From positions 31,788,501 through 31,852,500 of the forward strand of contig CM076148.1 of assembly GCA_038025085.1 (NCBI GenBank): DNA of 64,000 nucleotides. Direction: 5' to 3'. This stretch comes from Tetragonia tetragonoides (taxonomy: Eukaryota; Streptophyta; Magnoliopsida; Caryophyllales; Aizoaceae). Positions 35,745 through 49,820 of the stretch are shown in pieces. The notes beneath the pieces are model-generated. The model worked only from the letters and a program-made list of their open reading frames with translations, did no database searches and was not told the DNA's origin. The translations under genes and the position numbers were made by a program. Position 1 is the stretch's first letter. Every line of letters begins with the position of its first letter.

Positions 35745-37472
35745 TTAGAAACATATAATTTTATAAACGATTTCAGTTGAGCAAATTTTGTTTTAATAGG
35801 AACAAATGGATATTTATTAGGGACAACTAAAGATGGCAAAATCCGACCAGACCCGAGATAACCGACCCGATCCGTCCCGATATTAGACCCGCGCGACACC
35901 CGAAAATGTATCAATTATCATTATCCGAAACTGTCCCAACCTGGTTGAACCCGACACCTGACAACACCTGTTCTCCGAAATGACCAGAAACCGGTAACAC
36001 TCGACCGAAAGTTATCCGAAACCGAAATGAACCCGAACCGACTCTACCCGAAACAAGAATATATCCGATTCGTAATAACATTATATTCAAAATGATTGAA
36101 AAATCACTAACTAAACATTCATGTATGCCTTATTATTGATTTTCATATAAAATTGAGCTTTTCAATTCATATTACTTTCGACTTTATATGCTCTGAAACA
36201 AGAATTATATTTGACATGATATGACCCGAAAACCGAATTACCCGAGTCCGACTTAACCAAAAACCGAACTAACCCGACCCGAGTTGACCCGTAACCCGAC
36301 ATCAGCATAAACCCGAATCAATCCGACTCCACCCAACCCGATCACTCTTCTGACCCGATATGACCCGAATCTGTAATAACCTGAAACCGAAATGACCCGA
36401 CCCAAACCCGACCCGATCTGCCCGATTGCCACCTCTAGGGACAACGTTGTATTTATTAGGAATAACATTGGAGCGACAAGTTAGAAAAGAAAAGGGATGT
36501 ATCAAAATTTTCCCAGTGACATCAATTTCCCCAATTGAATACCTTATGATCGAATACAAATGAATAATTGATCGTCACCTTTTATTTGGCGATGGGACAT
36601 CCGAAGGATCTTATCAAACGACTCTTTCAAATCATTACCCACTCAACACATACACATACTAAATTTAAATCATCAACTTATCCATCCCCAGTGAATGCTA
36701 TTCCCTAATGAATAACATATAGTTTTGAGAAGTCTAATAATTATACTCAAACCAAATCGAAAAGTAGGTGATCAGAAAAGTACAGTTCAGAAAAGTATAT
36801 GATCATAGATCAATTAGCATAGAGTTAAGATATTGATCATTAGTGATCATACGTGAGTCACTTTATCCTTCATTTCAATACATTATTGATTGCAAATTGG
36901 CATTGTTCAATTCAAAAACATTGGTATTTCATATGCAGCGGAGGTACATAGTGTATGGTTTAGGAAAAGGTAATCATGGATTGTATAGCATTGGATGAAG
37001 ATATTGAGCACTAGTGATCAAACCTGAGTCACTTTATGCTTCATTTGAATACAATGATTGCAAATTGGCACTTATCAATTCTAAAACATTGGTATTCCAT
37101 ATGTGCGACGGAGATAGATTAGTGTATGAGTACGGAAAAAGTGATCATTGATTGATTAGCCTAGGATTAAGATATTGAAGATTAATGATCTAGGTGTGTT
37201 AGTTTATGCTTAATTTTAGTACATTGATTACAATTTGACATTGATTATTTTAGTACTTTAAATCATTAACTTTAGTAATACAAATTTGAATGTGTTGTGT
37301 TCCCTGAATAAAAGAAAATAATATCAATTTACAAAATTTGTTATTAGTAAATTGATAAATCTTTTCTACAACTTATTCAAAGAGCTAATAAATTTTTTTT
37401 TTTCTAGTTGTCACCCAAAGTGAGAATAAAAGTAAGATTTTAAAATAAAAGTGAGAAGCATAAGGGCTTGTA
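35745..37472. repeat. 1.3-kb direct duplication, copy B (with hAT insertion)
   Basis: Same order of landmarks as 34331-35612, enlarged by the 610-bp hAT element at 35828-36437. Divergence is spread over the whole length, so the duplication is old compared with the Pack-MULE. Confidence 0.85.
35828..36437. mobile_element. hAT-type MITE, 610 bp, perfect 8-bp TSD
   Basis: The ends taaagatggcaa and ttgccacctcta are inverse copies with two mismatches. A perfect 8-bp duplication gggacaac flanks the element (35820-35827 and 36438-36445). Both subterminal regions are dense arrays of acccgacc/accgaaa words; the centre is AT-rich. Copy A at about 34422-34440 shows the unoccupied site (ctaggaacaattacca). 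Open frames over the repeats are not considered genes. Confidence 0.93.
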
Positions 37473-37559
37473 TTTACCATGATTGTTGTTAAACTACTTA
37501 ATTTAGAGGAAAAGGAGTGATTGATTCAACAACCAAATATAGAACAGAATTTCAATCCA

Positions 37560-38010
37560 ATTGGGTGTGAGTTCAATTGAGTGATTTTGACCACTCTGGA
37601 CTGTGCTTAGACGTCATTGGCACATAAAGTGCTAATCACTCTCAATGATCGTAATGGTTTTAGACTAAGTTCTATTAATTAAAATAAGAAACACACTCAC
37701 CACACTTATGTAATATCTATCCTAACAAGTGATCAAAATCAATTTAGATAGTGATTTACACCACTCTGTCTCAACTAAGACGTTATTGGCACATAAAGTG
37801 CTAATTATTCTCTCAATGGTCATCGTAATGATTTAGACTAAACTCTCTTAGTCAAAATGTGAAATACACTCACTAGATTTATATGTTATCAATCCAAAGA
37901 AGTGATCAAAATCAATTTCGAGAGTGATTTAGACCACTCCGCCTCAATTTAGACGGCATTGCCACATAAAGTGCTAATCACTCTCAATGGTCGTAATGGC
38001 TCAATCACAT
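37560..38010. repeat. About 170-bp tandem repeat, three units
   Basis: Three successive units contain gagtgatttngaccactc, gacgtcattggcacataaag and tgctaatcactctcaatgg, at about 37578, 37746 and 37923. Each unit carries a short palindrome-like gagtg...cactc. Distinct in sequence from the flanking 168-bp monomers but of similar length. Confidence 0.8.
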
Positions 38011-38029
38011 AATGTTTTAGAATTGATCA

Positions 38030-38640
38030 ATGTCATTTTGCAATCAATGTATTCAAAAATGAAGCATAATGTGACTCACATATGATCACTAATGTTCAAT
38101 ATCTTAATCCAATGCTAAACAATCCATGATCACATTTTTCGAACACATACACTATGTACCTCCGTCGCACATGAAATACAAATGTGTTAGAATTGATCAA
38201 TGACAATTTGCAATCAATGTATTCAAATAAAGTATAAAGTGACTCACCTATGATAACCAATAATCAATATCCTAATTCTATTCTAATTAGTCCATGATCA
38301 CCTACTTTTCATAACCCGTACATTATGTACATTTGTCGCACATGAAATACCAATACTTTAGAGTTCATCAATGTCAATTTGCAATAAAAGTTCATACAAA
38401 GTGACTCACCTATGATCACTAATGCTCAATGTCTTAACCTATTCTAAATAATCCAGGATCACTTTTTACGAGTTGATACACTATGCACCTCCGTCGCAAA
38501 TGAAACACCAATGTTTTAGAATTGAAAAATGCAATTTTGCAATCAATGTACTCAAAAGAAGTTTAAAGTGATTCACCTATGATCACTAATGCTCAATATC
38601 TTAATCTTATGCTAAATAATCCATGATCACATTTCTAATA
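38030..38640 (-). repeat. Satellite-like array, minus orientation, about four 168-bp units
   Basis: The landmark tatgatcactaatgntcaata recurs at about 38081, 38250, 38412 and 38581, spacing 162-170 bp. Units also share cctccgtcgcacatgaaatacc and gaattgatcaatg. Inverted relative to the monomers inside the duplicated blocks at 34950-35390 and 36810-37260. Confidence 0.8.
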
Positions 38641-41274
38641 AATGCATGGTTGTTCCTCATAAATGTACAAAATTATCATCGAAAATCTGTGATGTACGTT
38701 ATTATCCGATAGTACTACTCTTTTTTTTATTATGATATGAATTGTCACATAGTTAGTTGTTTTATGGCAAAAATAAGGTTCGCATTCGGAGAGAAAAAAA
38801 AGTTTTAACAATCAACAATAATTAACTTATTAAACAAGTCTTTTGAGGGCAATACCTCAAGAGTCATATGACATGGACTAATAATGCATCGAATCGCAAG
38901 ATAAGGTATCACAATTATTATAACAATTAATTCATATGGTGTATTGTTGTTATACAACAACCAAATAATCCAACCAAATGATCTCATAGTGGTCATTTAT
39001 TTTGATTTTGTCTATATCCTATATCCTATACCCTAAACTATTTACTTAGGAACAAAAATCAATTGAAATCTTTACAAGAAAATCTGTATGACAAATAATT
39101 TAACAACAAACTATAATCTACGTATTATTGGATAAGTCTTTTAACTATTTATTCAGAGACAAATACAGATTAACATCTTTACATTGAATATTATATAGTT
39201 ATAGAAACTACTAGAGAGTAATTATTTATTTAGTAACAACATCGAATTAAAATTGTTATAACATGAAAGAAATTCACTTCTTACTAATTAAATAGCAATT
39301 GTCATTGCAAAAAGAAGAACTAAATCATCATCATCATCATCATCATCACATCTTTCTATCACGATCAGTCGATCACCATCCACCTCACCTCCACGACTCC
39401 ACCACCAAACGCGTCACCACCCACCCAAATCCACGACTCCGCCACAAAACAGATCACCACTCACCCCACCTCCACGACTCCACTACCGTCAGTTCGTCAC
39501 ACTCTTCATACCTCCATCGGCAACCTTAGTTACTGTTATTCATCAACGACGGTGCACTAGCGGCAGTCTCATCGCTATCTCGCCGGCGAGAATCGTGGTG
39601 AGGCTACAACAGAGTTGAACCTCAAACATGGAACGAGATCAAATTTGGGGACGTATACGGAAGGCGGAGGGATGGCGGTGAACTGCTCACTACTGGTGCA
39701 TAGACATAGAAGAGAGAGAAAATGAGGTGAAATATCACCGGAATTTTTTTTCATGCCGAAAAATAATCATTAAATTTATTCGTTCCACTAATTAGTTTCA
39801 CTACAGGGAATCAGAGATATCCGCTGATCCGCTATCCGCTTTAAAGCGGAGCGAAAACGGATCAGTATTTTGTTGATCCGAAAAAGTGAATATCCGCTCC
39901 TCTTTTCAAAACCGGAGAGGATAATCCGCTTTGGCTCACCCCTAACAGAGATTAGCACTAACCACCCAAATGTCTTGAATTTTCGCTAAAATGGTTTGAA
40001 ATCAAATGAAAACCTCTTAAAAATTATTTTTCCTTTATGTTTCCACCAACCAATCAGTTGCTGCTGCCGCATTAAAAGAAATCCGTGTACCATACACTGT
40101 GTGTATCAGTAGCATTTCGTGTCGGTAATGGTATTGGTAGGGACCATGATTGTGATACATTAGATCATACATTGTTTTGGGATGATGACGTGGATCAATA
40201 AATGACCGACACGTGGCTATCAAAATCTCATTTGAGAGGGAAAAATTGAGTAAATAAGGGGAAAAACAACATAAATGCTAAATACAATGAGTTTTGTAGC
40301 AAATACAACATTGTTCTTACAAAAAGACAATTTTGGAAGGTTTTGGCAGGAAAATTTTCTGCTTTCTACTACTTTTCAACTTCCAGATAAGGGGAATATT
40401 TCTATCTCATTATTCCCCATTGGCAAACCTATTGTGTGATTGTGTCTAAAGTATAAGGAAAGGTTCACTATAAGAACGCTTTAAAGCTTGAAGTTTTGAC
40501 AAACATTCGCTTATAGAGTATCAAGTATCAATTTTTCATTCAAATATATCATTGTTAGCGTAAACTAATATCACTGCGAATCAAAGAGTTTCATTTTGAA
40601 TGGTGATGGCTAGCTCAAGGGTTGATGCTTTCTTCAGTAGGTGCTTCAGGTGCTCATTGAAGAATGAATAGAAGGGGAACTTGAGAAGAGAGAGAAAGGC
40701 AAGTAACAATGATAAATAATAAAAGGGGTATATGAGTCTTTTTGTCGACAAAAATGTTGTATTGTTTGAAAATACATGTTGTATTGACAAAAAAGGGGAG
40801 AAACCCAGACTAAGAAACCGCCCAAACTCCCCCAAATTCTCATAATTGTTAATCCCAAATAATTATCCCAACCATTAGGATTGAGTGAAAAACTCTAGCC
40901 AGTTAGGGAAGAACTCCGGCCACTGATGGAAGAACTCCAACAACCAAAATTTTCCGATGAAGCTCAATTTTCTGTTTTCTTTGCACGTATGTTTGAGAAA
41001 GGGTTATTTTGCCTCAACAAAACTTCGATGACGACGACGACGATGAGACTATAGGCAATTTCAGCTCAAACGAGTTGGAGGACGAAGAACTTATTAGGCT
41101 TTATATATTATTGCTTTAATATTGTGTACCTCATTAGTTCTAGAAATTAAAAACCATAATTATATTCAAGGAAAATGGATCTAAAAATCATTTAAAACAA
41201 ATGTTGTAGTAAAGTGGTTCATTGAAACTCCACTCATGGTGAAGCAATGTCCAGAAAATTTCGATGAAGAAGAT

Positions 41275-41276
<2 letters not shown>
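38641..41276. other. Intergenic, mostly unassigned
   Basis: No gene recognised. A (CAT)n run at 39328-39350 and a ccaccacgactcc-rich stretch to 39530 produce a His/Pro-rich 76-codon frame that looks like low complexity. At about 39812-39944 there is a hAT-like fragment ending ggctcacccct, with the same terminal motif as the element at 22548-23228, but its left end is missing. Confidence 0.4.

Positions 41277-41332
<56 letters not shown>
41277..41332. repeat. (AG)n microsatellite, 28 units
   Basis: Uninterrupted AG dinucleotides. Confidence 0.97.
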
Positions 41333-41333
<1 letters not shown>

Positions 41334-41475
41334 ATGATTGTTTCCTTTTAATTTATTAGTAACAAACATAGTTAAATTTCTTTACCATGTTATGGTTCTA
41401 GAAAATGTTGAATAGAAAAATCGCATTGAAAAAATGTATTATTTTCTAGTAACAAAGAGAGTGAAAATATTTTTG

Positions 41476-41842
<367 letters not shown>

Positions 41843-42289
41843 GACTTAATTTAATAGTAACAATCTCATATTGATTTATATCATTCAAAGAATGATACTA
41901 TTTGTAAGTAGTGACTACTCAGACTAGTAGTTATATTTCATCACAAAATTTAGAAGGTATTTGGGGTTTAAGTACTGATTTCGATCAAGAAATAGAAGCA
42001 ATGAACGTTGAGAGGATGGTGTCATTTAAAGAATTTTGATTAGTAATCTCATCTTATTACTTAATCTTAATTAATTTCATTTTAATATCATTTTATCTCC
42101 TTTTTTCTTTTGATAAGGCAAGAAAAATCAGGCAACCAAAAAGGTTAACCTAAAGTGTCTTGTGCCAATAAATTTGCTAAGAACGGGTGAAAAGAGGATG
42201 ACCACGAGAGAAGACGATCACAATTGTGACCAAAGCTTGCTAAGAAATCTGCTACCCTTATTTGCTTCCCAATAGCAGTGAAGGACTTC

Positions 42290-45622
<3,333 letters not shown>

Positions 45623-46669
45623 GACACTTAGAAATACAAATTTTTCTTTTTGTCCAGTTTTCATCAGTTTGATCCAATTTTCCCCAGTTTTTCTCAGTTT
45701 TCACCAGTTTTTCCCAATTATCAGTTAGACTTTTCAATTATTTTCACCAAATTCTCCCATTATCAGTTGAAACGAACAAGCCCTTAGTTATCATCTCAAA
45801 TTTTCTTATGTGTTGTGACTTGTGACGGAGCAAATCAAACCACACTAAAAGTTGATAAGCTAAACTTCAGGAGAGCCTTGGATTTGACTTTGGAAGGAAG
45901 CCTCACACAAAAACCTACATTAATGTTTTAATAGTAGATAGATAAGGTCATTTTGATGTTTTTAAATTATTTTTTCTTAAGATAAGATAGTTTTTTTGAA
46001 TTGTGTATAAGAAGACAAAACATCATTTGAATTTAGCAAAATACTAGTATATATTATCGAACAACCTATAAAAAATTATTTTTAAAGAAATGCACTATAT
46101 TTAAGTTATTGGAAAAAAAAGAAGAAGTAAAATACTGCTCTCGATGAAGTTTTATCCTGAAATCTGTCATTGATTGGTTTATAGGCCCTTTGAGTATTTC
46201 TAATGCAAGGTTTTTACAAAGGTTTGGTGGAAGGAGAGGGGATATCTCAAGAAAACCTCATTCCCATAATAACCTAATTTATGGGTCATAATATGACATA
46301 TAGGCAACCAGCATAGAGAACGATAGGTTTATAAATATGAAATTTTTGAGTCATGACATATCATAGGAAAAAAACCTTCCTAAAACTGTATAGCATTGAA
46401 GACATCCGGCAAAAAAAACATACTAGATTCAATGTTTTTAGCCACATTTTCATTCACTTTATGCCACTAATTTTTTTTGGAATATGTCACTGTTACGCTC
46501 TTATCACTTATATAAAATAGATACTCCCCTCAAAAAAATACTTCTACATTTGAATGATCCAATTAATATGGTTTGCTTTGCCCAAAAAATTAAACATTAT
46601 TATGGTTTGCTGATCCATTCAATAATTTCAAACCTAATCCTAACCAGATAACCAAAAATATTGTACTAA

Positions 46670-46941
46670 GAGTATCTCCAATGCTACAAACTTTGAAGGG
46701 GTTTTTATCGTTGACACATCATTAAAATTAACCTCATTTATACATATCTCTATGTTGTAATGCTATAAACCTTTAATAGGGTTTTTGTATGTGACACATC
46801 ATATCCTATAAATCAGGTTTGTCTAGACAAATCGATTTGTACAAACCTGAGATTTATAGGTTCATCACTATGAGGAGAATGTTTTTATAAAAGGTTTTTT
46901 CTTCACAAACCTCCCATAAAAACCTTACATTGAAAATGCTC
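46670..46941. mobile_element. Harbinger/Tourist-like MITE, 272 bp
   Basis: The ends gagtatctccaatg and cattgaaaatgctc are imperfect inverse copies of the common plant gagcatctccaatg terminus. TAA flanks both sides (46667-46669 and 46942-46944). Inside, caggtttgtctagacaaat and gtacaaacctg form a secondary inverted repeat. Confidence 0.8.
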
Positions 46942-47041
46942 TAAGTAATTCCTATAAACAAGTGAAAGTCTTGGGTGGCTGGGTAAGATAATGCAAGTGT
47001 ATTTATTACATTCAACCATGATGAATGAACATTCAAAATAA

Positions 47042-47394
47042 CTAGATTTCATGCCCGTGCGATGCACGGGTTCTTGTTTATCATGCACACTATATTATTA
47101 AAAGAAATATGATAAAATTTTTTAATCATATCAATATATAAAGTTGAATTATATAGGAGTAGCAAAGAACAATAATAATATTTTATAAAAGAAAAAACAT
47201 TTTTAACAAAGAAAATTACATTTTTATTGAATTTATAAATTTTTGAGGATATTACATATAATACTTATGTCACTTATTTCTTATTAAAATAAAATAAAAT
47301 TATTTTTAGTTTCTTTTTAATCACCCATGCATTTATGGCTATTTATTACCTATTCAATGCTTGATGAGAACTCAATTTTACATATATATATAGA
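47042..47394 (-). mobile_element. Short Helitron, 353 bp
   Basis: On the minus strand it starts TCTATATATATATG and ends with hairpin cccgtgcatcgcacggg, then catgaaatCTAG and T. The body is homologous to 42384-42808. The 5' flanking base is T, not A, so the 5' border is less certain than the 3' one. Confidence 0.75.
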
Positions 47395-47680
47395 AGAGGT
47401 CGATATTATGTTTTGAATATCAACCTGAAATTCTAATATTTTGAAAGCTGAAATTCTAAAAAACATTCAACCTGAAATTCTAATATTTTAACTCAATGTT
47501 TAGTAGAATTTCAGTTTTATCAGAAATTCTTTAGCTAAATCCACAATTACAATAAACATTCAAAATGAAAGCTGAAATTCTAATATTTTGAATAATTAAA
47601 TTCCTAGAAAGTAATTTTCACCTATTAAAAAACTGTAAAGCTTATTTGTTTACTAATATTATCTAAAAACAAGTGTCTAA

Positions 47681-48260
<580 letters not shown>

Positions 48261-48944
48261 TAAGTAGCCTTACATCAAGATATGGTAAAGAAGCAAGTAG
48301 CAACAAATAAAAATTCTACTAATTCAGTCCCGAAAAGGTATCTAATTTATGCCATAACTTTGGAAAAACTATGTTGTGCCTTCTAATGTGTGACTATTCT
48401 CAATGTAGTGCCATGTATCATTATTATTGGTTGTGTTTTTCTCCATTACAATTAGCATGTATCATTTCTTATCAACCATTTAATTAATAGATTCTTCTTC
48501 TTCTTTGATCTCTTGATAAGGGGAGGTGACGATAGACCAACCAATCAACCATAATTAATTGTTGTTTTTGGGTTGGTGATATGCATGGTATAGTTGATGG
48601 TGGGGATGAAGATGAAGATCAACACAACATAATAGATTTCGTATTTTCGGATTAAATCGATCGCTACTTCTTTTCTCCCTCTATCTGTTTTTCCTTTTCT
48701 TTTTGTTTTCCTTTTTGAATGGGACCTTAACATTAAAATTTCACATTTTGTATTTAAGAAAATTGAAATGACTAGGTATAACCTGTTAGTCTGTTACGTG
48801 TCATAAGTCAATAACTCACAAGTCCTCAATTCTACATTGTCAAACCTCAAATCTTAACTTTTTTTTTTGGTAAATATCAGGCGGCCGAAAAGTTTAATGT
48901 AATATTTTTATTTGCAGAAGTTTAATGTTATATTTAACAATAAG

Positions 48945-49057
48945 TCTTGTATGAGGCCGCCTTAATATGATGCTATCACTATATACAAGCATGATGTCGG
49001 TATTATGACATCATGCTTGTATGAGAATGTATCACCTTAAAACCGCCTCATACGAGA
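48945..49057. mobile_element. Foldback element, about 113 bp
   Basis: The arms tcttgtatgaggccgcctta and taaaaccgcctcatacgaga are imperfect inverse copies, and near the centre caagcatgatgtc and gacatcatgcttg are a perfect 13-bp inverted pair around ggtattat. The whole segment would fold into one imperfect hairpin. A small MITE is likely; the target duplication was not determined. Confidence 0.65.
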
Positions 49058-49820
49058 TTTTGTATATATTTAAATCGATTCAATCTGGTTCATTTGTATG
49101 TCACTATTACCAACGAGTCAAAATGCTGGAGGCTCCTAATTGAAAAGTTAAAAAAACACGAAAAAGGAAGAAAAAAAAAAGACCTCCAATAGTCGGTTTG
49201 TTTGCCATGTACAAGTACAACGAATACTTGATTACTTTCTCATGTCATATAGAGAAGAGATAGGGCAACCAATGTTCCACCTCAGCATCTAATCAACTTT
49301 GACTTTCAACTGCCACGATTAACACAACCACCTTAAGATATTATTTCCAAATATAATTTATTTCCCCTAATAATTAAATTAAATTTAAATTTAATTAATT
49401 AAATCAGATAAGAGAAACAACCCAAAATAGCTAACTACCTCACGTAATATATCCATATTATAAAACCAAATCTAAATCAACCCAAAATTAAAACACACAA
49501 ACCATAAGCGGCGCCTCAAAACCGAACGTGTGATCATATCCTTAACCCCCCCCCCCTCCCCTCTCTCTCTCTCTCCTCCGTTTCTTAAAAAAGATCCATT
49601 CAAATCAAAACTTACCAAAAAGTTTGGGAAAAAAATCACCCTTTATCCAATTTCCAAAAGGAAATTGTGATCTTGGGTATAGGTGGTTTTTATTAGTACT
49701 TTCCATTATATTATTTTCTTGGTATTATTACAAGATCAAGAATTTATTAACTTTCCCAAAGTTTTTTGATAATTTTGTGTTATAAAGTTGTGTTACGTAG
49801 TTTTAAGCAAAGGAGAAAAA
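49058..49820. promoter_or_regulatory. 5' flank of the amidotransferase gene
   Basis: Noncoding. Contains a C run and (CT)n tract (49547-49578) that probably lies in the promoter or 5' untranslated region of the gene starting at 49821. No defined operator-like motif recognised. Confidence 0.35.

Noticed and set aside
36253..36559. Gly/Arg/Val-rich minus-strand frames
   Set aside because: They translate the acccgacc arrays of a hAT MITE in overlapping frames.
39299..39529. His/Pro-rich 76-codon frame
   Set aside because: Low-complexity cat and ccacgactcc repeats; no splice or domain support.
40225..40860. Possible inverted-repeat transposon based on tacaac-rich ends
   Set aside because: The two sides do not align as inverse copies and no flanking duplication was found.
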